Both the position numbers and the translations under genes were made by a program. A DNA stretch of 64,000 nt, taken from Burkholderia savannae (GTDB lineage: Bacteria > Pseudomonadota > Gammaproteobacteria > Burkholderiales > Burkholderiaceae). The DNA is taken from assembly GCF_001524445.2 (NCBI RefSeq), contig NZ_CP013417.1, positions 3,968,001 to 4,032,000 of the forward strand, written 5' to 3'. This document shows, piece after piece, positions 28,614 through 37,157 of the stretch (within the stretch, counting starts at the first letter, position 1; each line of letters starts with the position of its first letter). Under the pieces are notes generated by a model, which ran no database searches, was not told the origin of the DNA, and saw only the letters and a program-made list of their open reading frames with translations.

Positions 28614-29069
28614 ATGAACAAGCTGATTCGTTGCGCAACCGCGCTGATGTGCGCGAGCGTGTCCGTCTGCGCATGCGCACAAGCCTATGACGGAACCACC
28701 ACGTCGATCGACACGTCTCGCTGCCGGGCGATCACCGGACAAGCGGAAATCGACGGCACGATGCAGCAAGTCGTCGGCCGCGCATGCCTGCAAAGCGACG
28801 GCACCTGGCGGCTCATCGAGAGCGACGACGGCAGCGTGCTGTGGTATCCGATCGCCGACTACCCGTTTTCCGATCCGTGGTACTGGGGCACGCCTTTCTT
28901 CGTCGTCGGCGGCACGACCTTCGTATTCGTCGATCGCTTCCACCACTTCCACCGGTTCCACCATTTTCATCCGATGACGCCGGGTCACATCGGCCCGCCG
29001 ATGGGCAGCGGTTTTCATCACGGGCTGTCGCATGGCGGCGGCATGTCGGGCGGCATGCTGCGGCACTAG
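28614..29069 (+). CDS. Exported histidine-rich protein
   Basis: A 151-residue protein with signal peptide MNKLIRCATALMCASVSVCA and likely cleavage after ACA. The middle region (CRAITGQAEIDGTMQQVVGR, ACLQSDGTWRLIESDD) resembles the short domain of 17-kDa surface-antigen type proteins. Residues of about 103-151 are rich in His, Phe, Gly and Met (HHFHRFHHFHPM, HHGLSHGGGMSGGMLRH), a composition common in periplasmic metal-binding proteins. A metal-binding role next to a cupredoxin gene is plausible. It is the first of a plus-strand group with the DUF4142, cupredoxin and sigma genes. Confidence 0.7.
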   Translation: MNKLIRCATALMCASVSVCACAQAYDGTTTSIDTSRCRAITGQAEIDGTMQQVVGRACLQSDGTWRLIESDDGSVLWYPIADYPFSDPWYWGTPFFVVGGTTFVFVDRFHHFHRFHHFHPMTPGHIGPPMGSGFHHGLSHGGGMSGGMLRH

Positions 29070-29260
29070 CGCATCGGGCGTACGAAACGCCGCCGGCGCG
29101 TCGCGTCCGCCGGGGGCAGCGCCGTGCGAGCCGCATCGCTTCCGCTGCGCCGGAACGCGACGGCGACACGCGACATCTATGTCCTCACGGCGCACGGCAG
29201 CGCCGGCCGCATCGAGGCCCGTTTCCGCACGCCGCCTGTCCGTCACTTGGGAGAACTCGC

Positions 29261-29800
29261 ATGAAGATCATCACGAGAGGATGGCTCGGCGCGCTGACGC
29301 TCGCGCTCACGAGCGGCGCCGCCTGCGCGCAGGGCGCGGGGCCGACCGATCCGCAGATCGCGGCGATCGTCGCGACGGCCAATCAGGTCGACATCGACGC
29401 CGGCAAGCTCGCCGAATCGCGATCCGCATCGAAGGACGTGAAGGCGTTCGCGCAGCGCATGGTCGCGGATCACGGCAGCGTCAATCAGGCCGCCGCCGAT
29501 CTGCTGCACAAACTGAACGTCGCGCCGGAAGAAAACGCGACGAGCCGCAGCCTCAAGCAGGGCGGCGACGAGAACCTCGCGAATCTGAAGACACTGCACG
29601 GCGCCGCGTTCGACAGCGCGTACGTCGCGCATGAAGTGGCCTACCATGAAACGGTGCTGGACGCGCTCGACAAGACGCTGATCCCGAACGCGAAGAACGA
29701 CGAGCTGAAGGCGCTGCTCGTCAAGGCGCGGCCGGTGTTCGTCGCGCACCTGGATCACGCGAAGCACTTGCAAGCCGCGCTGGGAAAGAGCGGTGGCTGA
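29261..29800 (+). CDS. DUF4142 exported protein
   Basis: A 179-residue periplasmic protein. A signal peptide (MKIITRGWLGALTLALTSGAACAQ) is followed by a helical DUF4142 domain with KDVKAFAQRMVADHGSVNQA and DSAYVAHEVAYHETVLDALD, the two conserved histidine helices of the ferritin-like DUF4142 family. GGGAG lies upstream as ribosome binding site. Its end overlaps the GTG start of the cupredoxin gene by eight bases. Function of the family is unknown; envelope stress is often suggested. Confidence 0.88.
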   Translation: MKIITRGWLGALTLALTSGAACAQGAGPTDPQIAAIVATANQVDIDAGKLAESRSASKDVKAFAQRMVADHGSVNQAAADLLHKLNVAPEENATSRSLKQGGDENLANLKTLHGAAFDSAYVAHEVAYHETVLDALDKTLIPNAKNDELKALLVKARPVFVAHLDHAKHLQAALGKSGG

Positions 29801-30167
29801 GCGCCGGCATGCCCGCCCGGCTCGTCCGTCGCGCAGCGCAACCGCGGCCGGGCTCGCGCTCGCGGGCGCGCTGCTCGCGGGTGCGGTTCCCGCGGCGACC
29901 GGCGAAGCCGCGTCGCCCGGCACGCACGTCGTCGTGATCGAGGGCATGCGCTTCATTCCGCAGACGTTGACCGTGCATCGCGGCGATCGCGTCGAATGGG
30001 TGAACAAGGATCTCGTTGCGCACACCGCGAGCGCGATGTCGGACGCGTTCGATTCGCGCAACATCGCGCCGGGCGAACGGTGGCGCTACGTCGCCGACAG
30101 GCGCGGCGATTATCCATACCAATGCCGGCTTCATCCGACGATGCAGGCCACGCTGATCGTCCGCTGA
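29793..30167 (+). CDS. Periplasmic cupredoxin (type 1 copper protein)
   Basis: A 124-residue protein with a signal-like N-terminus (hydrophobic 17-35) and a plastocyanin-type domain. The ligands are His77 (VAHTAS) and Cys111, His114, Met117 in YQCRLHPTM, the complete type 1 copper set. The start is GTG at 29793, inside the DUF4142 gene; no ATG gives a signal peptide. It is an electron carrier or copper-handling protein. It is followed after 28 bases by a sigma factor gene. Confidence 0.82.
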   Translation: MAERRHARPARPSRSATAAGLALAGALLAGAVPAATGEAASPGTHVVVIEGMRFIPQTLTVHRGDRVEWVNKDLVAHTASAMSDAFDSRNIAPGERWRYVADRRGDYPYQCRLHPTMQATLIVR

Positions 30168-30195
30168 TGCGGCCCGCCAACACGAGGCGATCGAG

Positions 30196-30891
30196 ATGAC
30201 GAATTTCGCGACGGCGTTCGCGCAAAACGATGCGGATGACGAACGATTGCTCGCACGCCGCATCGCCGCGGGCGATCAGTCCGCCTTCGAACTGTTGATG
30301 CGGCGCCACAACCGGCGCCTCTTTCGCATCGCGCGCGCGACGCTGCACTCCAACGCGGACGCGCAAGACGCGCTGCAGGACGCGTATCTGTCCGCATACC
30401 GCGCGATCGGCGAGTTTCGCGGCGAAGCCGCGCTCTTCACGTGGCTCGCGCGGCTCGTGCTCAACGAATGCTTCGCGCGTCTGCGCCGGCATGCGCGCCG
30501 TCAACGTGTCGTTCCGATCGTCGATATGAACGCCGAATCCGAAATCGACGCGATGTGCGCGCACGATCCCGATCCGTCGTATCGGGCCGCGGCGCGCGCC
30601 GAGCTGCGCGGTTTGCTCGAACAGAAGCTCGAGCGGTTGCCGTACGCGTTTCGGATCGTGTTCGTGCTGCGCTCGGTCGAGGAACTGAGCGTCGACGAAA
30701 CCGCGCACTGCCTCGGCATTCCAGAGGCGACCGTGCGCAGCCGCCATTTCCGCGCGAAGCGCCTGCTGCGCGACGCGCTGGCGCGCGAGATCGGCCTCGT
30801 CGAGCACGACGTGTTCGAATTCGGCGGCGGCGATTGCGATCGCCTGGTGGCGGCGGTCATGCGGCGTGTCGACGGAGAATCCGGGCGATAG
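30196..30891 (+). CDS. ECF-type RNA polymerase sigma factor
   Basis: A 231-residue sigma-70 family protein with region 2 (FELLMRRHNRRLFRIARATL, DAQDALQDAYLSAYRAIGEF) and region 4 (FRIVFVLRSVEELSVDETAH, CLGIPEATVRSRHFRAKRLL). A C-terminal extension (about 205-231) goes beyond usual ECF length. No adjacent anti-sigma gene is evident on either side, unlike the sigma gene at 25407. It lies in the same direction as the DUF4142 and cupredoxin genes and probably in one unit with them. Confidence 0.9.
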   Translation: MTNFATAFAQNDADDERLLARRIAAGDQSAFELLMRRHNRRLFRIARATLHSNADAQDALQDAYLSAYRAIGEFRGEAALFTWLARLVLNECFARLRRHARRQRVVPIVDMNAESEIDAMCAHDPDPSYRAAARAELRGLLEQKLERLPYAFRIVFVLRSVEELSVDETAHCLGIPEATVRSRHFRAKRLLRDALAREIGLVEHDVFEFGGGDCDRLVAAVMRRVDGESGR

Positions 30892-31043
30892 GTCCGGGCG
30901 CCGGATGCCGTGCGTCTCGCCCGCGCGCATCCTCGATGGGCGGTGCGCCGCGCGTCACGACGCAAGCAATTCGGCTACAGTCCGGGTGTGCGGCCGCGCC
31001 GAAGACGGCCGCCGGCGCTTCCATCCAATCCGAGGACCACTCC

Positions 31044-31601
31044 ATGCGCATCATCCGGGCCTGGCTCGCGCTGACGCTCGCCGCATCCATTGCATCCACT
31101 GCATCCGTCGCGCACGCCGCACCCGCCGGCAAGACGCTGTCGTTCGACGGCGTCGATTTCTTCCGGCGCGACGCCGCGAGCAATCGGCTCGAATACACGC
31201 CGAAGGGCGAGGAAGATCTGTTGACGTGGCGCAGCATGATCACGCTCGTGCGCTATCCGGAAGCGACGACGGGTGACGGGCTCGCGGCGATCGCGAACTC
31301 GGTGCTCGGGCTCTACAAGCAGAACCGCGCGATGGTTCTGAAGGTCGACGCGGTGCCGGCCGCGCCCGGCAAGCCGGCCGAATACTTCATCTCGGTGGTG
31401 TTCCCGACGCGCGATTTCATCGAAGCGGTGTTCACGCGCATCGCGCTCGTCGACGGCGCGGGCGCGGCCGCGATCTACTCGCATCGCGAATATGGGCACG
31501 CGGTCGGCAACGAAGTCAGCGCGTGGCTCGCAAAGAACGGCCCGGCGAAGGAACGCGCGCTCAGGCAATGGAATCCGCTGCCGACGACCGGCGGGAAGTG
31601 A
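31044..31601 (+). CDS. Exported protein of unknown function, 185 residues
   Basis: A clear signal peptide (MRIIRAWLALTLAASIASTA, cleavage near AHA-AP) precedes a mature domain of about 158 residues with KTLSFDGVDFFRRDAASNRL, EEDLLTWRSMITLVRYPEAT and EYFISVVFPTRDFIEAVFTR. I do not recognise the family. It is 152 bases downstream of the sigma gene on the same strand and could be in its regulon. Probably periplasmic. Confidence 0.7.
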   Translation: MRIIRAWLALTLAASIASTASVAHAAPAGKTLSFDGVDFFRRDAASNRLEYTPKGEEDLLTWRSMITLVRYPEATTGDGLAAIANSVLGLYKQNRAMVLKVDAVPAAPGKPAEYFISVVFPTRDFIEAVFTRIALVDGAGAAAIYSHREYGHAVGNEVSAWLAKNGPAKERALRQWNPLPTTGGK

Positions 31602-31689
31602 ACGTGAGCGCGCGCCGCGCGGCGTCGAATCGCGCGACGCGCGCCGCCGCCCGCCGATCGGCCGGCACGCGATGCCGCGCCCGGCCCGC

Positions 31690-32823
31690 TCAGCCCTTCG
31701 CGACGAGCGCCGCGATCTCGTCGTCCGCGAAGCCCGCTTCATGCAGGATCGCGGCGCTGTCCGCGCCGCGTCGCGGCACCGCGCCCGGCTGCGCGGCCGG
31801 CGAGCCGGAAAACCGCGGCGCCGGCGCCGCCTGCAGCACGCCGTCGCGTTCCGCATAAACGCCGCGCGCGGCGAGATGCGGATGCGCCTTCGCCTCGACC
31901 GGGCTCAGCACGGGCGCGAAGCACACGTCGGTGCCCTCCAGCAATTCGACCCAATGCGCGCGCGGCCGGCTCGCGAAGAGGTCCGCGAGCCGTTCGCGCA
32001 GCCGCGGCCAGCGGCTCGCATCGTACGGATTGCGGAAATCCTCGTCGTCGGCGAGATCGAGCTTGTCCAGCAGCAGCGCGTGGAACTGCGGCTCGAGCGC
32101 GCCGACGCTCACGTAGCCGCCGCACGCGCAGCGATAGCTGCCGTACCAGTGCGGGCCGTCGAGCAAGCCCTGGCCGCGCGCCATCGGCATGAATCCCGCC
32201 GCGTGAATCGACAGCAGCAGGTTCATCAGATTCGCGCTGCCGTCGACGATCGCCGCATCGACGATCTGGCCCTTGCCGCGCAGGCGCGCGTCCAGGATGC
32301 CCGCGAGCACGCCCATCGCGAGATACAGCGCGCCGCCGCCGAGATCGCCGACGAGCGTCGGCGGCGCAAGCGGCGCGTCGCCCGGCCGCCCCGCATACCA
32401 CAGCGCGCCGGACAGGCCGATGTAGTTGATGTCGTGGCCCGCCGCGTGCGCGAGCGGGCCGTCTTGCCCCCAGCCCGTCATCCGACCGTACACGAGCCTC
32501 GGATTGCGCGCGAAGCATGCATCGGGGCCGAGCCCGAGCCGCTCCATCACGCCGGGGCGCATCCCTTCGATCAGCGCGTCGGCGCCTTCGACGAGCCGCA
32601 GCACCGCATCGACCGCCGCCGGCTGCTTGAGGTCGAGCGAAAGCGAGCGCTTGCCGCGATTGAAGATCGCGCGACGGCCGAGATCGAGCGGATCGCCGTC
32701 GCGGCCGGCCGTGCGCTCGACGAGGATCACGTCGGCGCCCATGTCGGCGAGCAGCATTCCGCAGAACGGCGCGGGGCCGATTCCGGCGATTTCGACGATT
32801 CGGATTCCGTGCAAAGGGCCCAT
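31690..32823 (-). CDS. CaiB/BaiF family CoA transferase (alpha-methylacyl-CoA racemase-like)
   Basis: A 377-residue class III CoA-transferase fold protein. The N-terminal motif IRIVEIAGIGPAPFCGMLLA and ADVILVERTAGRDGD, together with MTGWGQDGPLAHAAGHDINY, are those of the alpha-methylacyl-CoA racemase branch, in which the His-Asp pair of GHDxxY epimerises 2-methylacyl-CoA. The start is the Met of MGPLHGIRIVE. It lies in the acyl-CoA cluster and could prepare branched acyl-CoA for beta-oxidation. Plain CoA transfer is an alternative. Confidence 0.87.
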   Translation of the reverse strand: MGPLHGIRIVEIAGIGPAPFCGMLLADMGADVILVERTAGRDGDPLDLGRRAIFNRGKRSLSLDLKQPAAVDAVLRLVEGADALIEGMRPGVMERLGLGPDACFARNPRLVYGRMTGWGQDGPLAHAAGHDINYIGLSGALWYAGRPGDAPLAPPTLVGDLGGGALYLAMGVLAGILDARLRGKGQIVDAAIVDGSANLMNLLLSIHAAGFMPMARGQGLLDGPHWYGSYRCACGGYVSVGALEPQFHALLLDKLDLADDEDFRNPYDASRWPRLRERLADLFASRPRAHWVELLEGTDVCFAPVLSPVEAKAHPHLAARGVYAERDGVLQAAPAPRFSGSPAAQPGAVPRRGADSAAILHEAGFADDEIAALVAKG

Positions 32824-33181
32824 GCCCGCTCCCGTGAAGTTCGATGCGCCCGGTTCGGTGCGATGCCGAATCGCGGTGCGTCGGTGGCGGCGCCGATCGC
32901 GGTTCGGCGGCGTCACACGGCGTCACGCAATGTCACGTCGCTCGCCCCGCGTCGATTCCGCGCAATGCGTGCGCGATGCGTTATGACGCAACTGACGCAA
33001 CCGACTCGACTGACGCGACGCGATGCCCGCGATGCCCGCGATGCCCGCGATACGACGCGCCACGACGCGATGCGTTACGACGCCGCATCACGCGCCTCGC
33101 CGCGCGCGGCGCACAACGCGATCGCGCACGCGGCGCGAAGCCCGGCGCACCCCGATCACCGCACGCTTCGACACGCCCCGC
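32824..33181. other. Intergenic with short tandem repeats
   Basis: About 360 bases between two minus-strand catabolic genes. It is built largely from GACGC/GATGC-type short repeats, including three perfect CGATGCCCG units. No gene; open frames here are repetitive and motif-free. Confidence 0.5.
33021..33047 (+). repeat. Three tandem CGATGCCCG units
   Basis: A perfect 9-bp unit repeated three times, flanked by imperfect GACGCGACG units. A simple-sequence tract of the sort used as a VNTR marker in this genus. Confidence 0.8.
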
Positions 33182-35305
33182 TCAGTAGAAGCTCTGCCCC
33201 TGCGCCGCCATCTCGCGCAACAGCGTCGGCACGGCGAAGCGCGCGCCGTACTGCGCCGCAAGACGATCGCACGTCGCGACGAACGCGTCCACCCCGACGC
33301 CGTGGATATGCGACACCGGCCCGCCGCGAAACGCCGGGAAGCCCCAGCCGAGGATCGCGCCGACGTCCGCGTCGCGAGCCGTCGTCAGCACGCGCTCCAC
33401 GAGGCAGCGTGCGGTCTCGACCGCCTGCACCGTCACGAGCCGCTCGATCAGCGTCTTCACGTCGGGCTGCTCGGCCGCGGCCGGAAACTCGCTCGCGAGC
33501 CCCGGCCACAACGCCTTCTTGCCGCCGTTCGCCGGATAGTCGTAATAGCCGCGCCCCGCCTTGCGGCCGAGCCGGCCGAGCTCGACCATCCGCGCGGCCA
33601 CGTCCTCGCCGGGGCGCGCGACGTACGCGTCGCCGAGATCGGCGCGCGTCTGCTTCGTGATTTTGTGGATCAGCTCGCTCGACACCTCGTCGGTCAACGC
33701 AAGCGGCCCGACCGGCATCCCGGCGAGCAGCCCGGCGCTCTCGATCAGCGCGGGCGCGACGCCCTCGGCGAGCATCGCGAGCCCTTCGAGCACGTACGTC
33801 GAGAACACGCGGCTCGTGTAGAAGCCGCGCGAATCGTTGACGACGATCGGCGTCATGCCGATCGCCTTCACATAATCGAACGCGCGCGCAAGCGTCTGCT
33901 GGCTCGTTTCGCGCCCGACGATCACTTCGACGAGCGGCATCTTGTCGACGGGCGAGAAGAAATGCAGGCCGATGAAGTTCGCCGGCCGCGCGCTCGCCTG
34001 CGCCAACCCCGAGATCGGCAGCGTCGACGTGTTCGACGCGAAGAGGGCGTCGGGCGCGAGCACGGCTTCGCTCTTGCGCGTGACGTCGGCCTTGATCGCG
34101 CGATCCTCGAACACCGCCTCGATCACGAGCTCCGCGCCGTCGAGCCGCGCGAAGTCGGTCGTCGGCGTGATCTTCGCGACGAGCGCGTCGGCCTTCTCCT
34201 GCGCGAGCCGGCCGCGCTGCACCTGCTTGTCGACGAGCTTGCGCGAGTAGTCCTTGCCGCGCGCGGCCGCTTCGTCGCTCGTGTCGATCAGCACGACGTC
34301 GAGCCCCGCCTTCGCGCTCACGTACGCGACGCCCGCGCCCATCATGCCCGCGCCGAGCACGCCGATCTTCCGGTAGCGCTGCGTCGGCACGCCCGCCGGC
34401 CGCGCGGCGAGCTTGTTCGCTTCGTTCATCCCGAAAAACAGCGTGCGGATCATCGCCTTCGCTTCCGGCGACAGCACCGCCTTCACGAAATAGCGCGCTT
34501 CCGTCTTCAGGCCCGTGTCGAGATCCGTCAGCAGCCCTTCGTACACGCACGACAGGATGCTCGCGACGGCCGGATAGTTGCCGTATGTCTTCTGCCGCGC
34601 GAGCGCGTTCGCCGCCATGAACACCTGCTGGACGGACGGGTGCGTGAGCGCGCCGCCCGGAATCCTGAAGCCCTTCGCGTCCCACGGCTGCGTCGCGGTG
34701 CGGCGGCTCGCGTCGAGCAGCCACGCGCGCGCGGCGGCGCTCTCCTCGCCCGCCGGCACGACCGCGTGCAGGATGCCGGCCTTCAGCGCATCGGCCGCCT
34801 TCAGCCGCTTGCCTTCGAGCAGGAGCGGCAGCGACGCCTGGACGCCGACGAGGCGCGGCAGGCGCTGCGTGCCGCCGCCGCCCGGCAACAGGCCGAGCGT
34901 CACCTCGGGCAGCCCGAAGCGCGCTTTCGGATTGTCGGCCGCGACGCGATAATGGCCCGCGAGCGCGATCTCCAAGCCGCCGCCGAGCGCCGAGCCCGGC
35001 ATCGCGATCGCCACCGGCTTGCCGCCCGTCTCGAGCGCGCGCAGCGCGCGGTGCAGCTCGCACGTGCGCTCGAAGAGCGTTGCCGCGTCGTTGCTCGCCT
35101 GCAGCCATTCGAGGTCGCCGCCCGCGATGAAATCGGGCTTCGCCGACGTGACGAGTATCCCCTTCGCCGCCGCGTCCTGAAGCGCGCGCGCCGCCGCCGC
35201 GAAGAACGCCTCGCAGCTCTCGCCGTTCAGCACGTTCTGGCTGCGCTCGGGCAGGTTCCACGTGAGGGTCGCGATGCCGTCGTCATCGAGCGTGTAATCG
35301 ATCAT
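33182..35305 (-). CDS. Bifunctional enoyl-CoA hydratase / 3-hydroxyacyl-CoA dehydrogenase (FadB/FadJ-like)
   Basis: A 707-residue multifunctional beta-oxidation enzyme. Residues of about 1-190 are the crotonase domain with the oxyanion-hole segment AKPDFIAGGDLEWL and SALGGGLEIALAGHYRVAAD. A Rossmann domain from about 310 has VLGAGMMGAGVAYVSAKAGL for NAD+, and the two C-terminal 3HCDH domains carry VVNDSRGFYTSRVF and IHKITKQTRADLGD-type helices. It hydrates enoyl-CoA and oxidises the product. It is 12 bases downstream of the thiolase gene (35318), so they form one operon and probably one complex. Confidence 0.93.
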   Translation of the reverse strand: MIDYTLDDDGIATLTWNLPERSQNVLNGESCEAFFAAAARALQDAAAKGILVTSAKPDFIAGGDLEWLQASNDAATLFERTCELHRALRALETGGKPVAIAMPGSALGGGLEIALAGHYRVAADNPKARFGLPEVTLGLLPGGGGTQRLPRLVGVQASLPLLLEGKRLKAADALKAGILHAVVPAGEESAAARAWLLDASRRTATQPWDAKGFRIPGGALTHPSVQQVFMAANALARQKTYGNYPAVASILSCVYEGLLTDLDTGLKTEARYFVKAVLSPEAKAMIRTLFFGMNEANKLAARPAGVPTQRYRKIGVLGAGMMGAGVAYVSAKAGLDVVLIDTSDEAAARGKDYSRKLVDKQVQRGRLAQEKADALVAKITPTTDFARLDGAELVIEAVFEDRAIKADVTRKSEAVLAPDALFASNTSTLPISGLAQASARPANFIGLHFFSPVDKMPLVEVIVGRETSQQTLARAFDYVKAIGMTPIVVNDSRGFYTSRVFSTYVLEGLAMLAEGVAPALIESAGLLAGMPVGPLALTDEVSSELIHKITKQTRADLGDAYVARPGEDVAARMVELGRLGRKAGRGYYDYPANGGKKALWPGLASEFPAAAEQPDVKTLIERLVTVQAVETARCLVERVLTTARDADVGAILGWGFPAFRGGPVSHIHGVGVDAFVATCDRLAAQYGARFAVPTLLREMAAQGQSFY

Positions 35306-35317
35306 GGTGGTCCCCCG

Positions 35318-36523
35318 TCAAATCCGTTCGATGATGGTCGCCGTGCCCATGCCGGCGCCCACGCACAGTGTCGCGAGGCCCGTGGCCGCGCCGCGCCGCT
35401 CGAGCTCGTCGAGCAGCGTGCCGAGGATCATCGCGCCCGTCGCGCCGAGCGGATGGCCCATCGCGATCGCACCGCCGTTCACGTTGATCCTGTCGTGCGA
35501 AATCGCCATCACGTCCATGAAGCGCAGCACGACCGACGCGAACGCTTCGTTCAGCTCGTACAAATCGATGTCGGCCGCGCGCATGCCGGCGCGCTTGAGC
35601 GCCTTCTCGGCCGCGTAGCTCGGCCCCGTCAGCATGATCGACGGCTCCGAGCCGATGCTCGCGAACGAGCGAATCCGCGCGCGCGGCGCGAGGCCCGCGC
35701 GCTTGCCCGCCTCCAGCGTGCCGATCAGCACGGCCGCCGCGCCGTCGACGATCCCCGAGCTGTTGCCCGCGTGATGCACGTGCTCGATGCGCTCGAGTTC
35801 CGGATAGCGCTGGCGGATCACCGCGTCGAAGCCGTACATCTCGCCCAGCTCGGCGAACGACGGCTTGAGCGCCGCGAGCGTGTCGAGCGTCGTCTGCGGG
35901 CGGATCGTCTCGTCTCGATCGAGAATCGTCAGGCCGTTGTCGTCGCGCACCGGCACGATCGAGCGCGCGAACCAGCCGGCCTGCGTCGCCGCATGCGCGC
36001 GGCGGTGGCTTTCGACCGCGTATGCGTCGACGTCGGCGCGGCTGTAGCCCCACTTCGTCGCGATCGTGTCCGCCGACACGCCCTGCGGCACGAAGTAGCT
36101 CGGAATCGCGATCGCCGGATCGACCGGCCACGCGCCGCCGCTCGAGCCCATCGGCACGCGCGACATGCTCTCGACGCCGCCGCCGATCGCCATGTCCGAC
36201 TGGCCGGACATCACCTGCGCGGCGGCCATGTTGCACGCTTCGAGGCCCGACGCGCAGAAGCGGTTGATCTGCACGCCGGCCGTCGTCTGCGCGTAGCCGG
36301 CCGCGAGCACGGCGATGCGGCCGATGCACGCGCCCTGCTCGCCGACGGGCTCGACGCAGCCGAGCACGACGTCGTCGACGAGGCTCGTGTCGAGTGCGTT
36401 GCGGTCGCGAATCGCGCGCAACGCGGTGTCGGCGAGCCGCAGCGGCGTGACGCCGTGCAGGCTGCCGTCCTTCTTGCCTTTGCCGCGCGGCGTGCGCACG
36501 GCGTCGAAGATGTAGGCTTCCAT
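35318..36523 (-). CDS. Acetyl-CoA acyltransferase (thiolase, FadA-like)
   Basis: A 401-residue degradative-type thiolase. The acyl-accepting cysteine lies in [18 protein letters not shown] (about Cys89), the histidine in [18 protein letters not shown], and the second cysteine in [10 protein letters not shown] near the C-terminus. It releases acetyl-CoA from 3-ketoacyl-CoA. First gene of the pair with the FadB/J-like enzyme. CGATCG-type spacing upstream leaves a repeat-rich 630-base gap before the acyl-CoA dehydrogenase gene. Confidence 0.94.
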   Translation of the reverse strand: MEAYIFDAVRTPRGKGKKDGSLHGVTPLRLADTALRAIRDRNALDTSLVDDVVLGCVEPVGEQGACIGRIAVLAAGYAQTTAGVQINRFCASGLEACNMAAAQVMSGQSDMAIGGGVESMSRVPMGSSGGAWPVDPAIAIPSYFVPQGVSADTIATKWGYSRADVDAYAVESHRRAHAATQAGWFARSIVPVRDDNGLTILDRDETIRPQTTLDTLAALKPSFAELGEMYGFDAVIRQRYPELERIEHVHHAGNSSGIVDGAAAVLIGTLEAGKRAGLAPRARIRSFASIGSEPSIMLTGPSYAAEKALKRAGMRAADIDLYELNEAFASVVLRFMDVMAISHDRINVNGGAIAMGHPLGATGAMILGTLLDELERRGAATGLATLCVGAGMGTATIIERI

Positions 36524-36545
36524 CGATCGTTCCTTGGGTTGATAG

Positions 36546-36584
36546 GGACGGCCTGTCAGGACGGCCTGTCAGGACGGCCGGTCA
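36546..36584 (+). repeat. Three tandem 13-bp units
   Basis: GGACGGCCTGTCA occurs twice perfectly, then once with one change (GGACGGCCGGTCA). It begins 22 bases upstream of the thiolase start. Confidence 0.8.
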
Positions 36585-36701
36585 GGGCTGCATTCGGACG
36601 GCGGTCGAGGCGGCCGGGGCGGTCGCGTCGCACTGCCGGCCGAGTCGTTCTCGTCGGGTCTTGCTGATCTCGCCGATCGGGTCTTGCGGGCCGACGGTTT
36701 T

Positions 36702-36725
36702 GGTCGGGCGGTCGGGCGGTCGGGC
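36702..36725 (+). repeat. Three tandem GGTCGGGC units
   Basis: Three perfect consecutive copies of an 8-bp unit. Confidence 0.75.
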
Positions 36726-37157
36726 AGCCAAGCCGGCGTTCGGGCGGGCGGATCGGCTCTTCGACAAACAAACCGACCTCGAGCGGCTCGGCGAGCCATT
36801 CGGCAATTCCTCGGCGAACGCCGGCGAGTCATGCGGCCTGACGCTTGGCGAGCCGTCCGGCGAACCGTTCGACAAACCAATGCTCATGCCGCGCGGAAAA
36901 CCGGCCGAACCGCTGCCCGCCGCCGCGCCGTGCCGAACTCCGTTCGATCGCTTGTCCGACACGATCGACGCTGCGGATGCGTGCCGAACGTCCGGCACGC
37001 CCCAAGCGCCTCCAGTGCCTCCAGTGCCCCAGCGCCCCAGCGCCTCAGCACCCCACGCGCCCTCATCGTCCAATGCGCCGAGAAGCCGAAGCACCGCCCC
37101 GCCCGCACCGCGACGCGCGGCTGTGCCGGGCCGCGGCCTGCGCGCCGGCCGCGCACG

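Larger units (their letters stand above)
36524..37157. other. Repeat-rich intergenic region
   Basis: About 630 bases without a credible gene. It holds two sets of short tandem repeats (36546-36584 and 36702-36725) and other GCGCCCCAGC-type sequence near 37010-37060. Long open frames here are products of the repeats and high GC. Confidence 0.5.

Noticed and set aside
31492..36667. Very long plus-strand open frames opposite the acyl-CoA gene cluster
   Set aside because: They are antisense shadows of the minus-strand CoA transferase, FadB/J-like and thiolase genes; composition is Arg/His-rich and no domain is seen.
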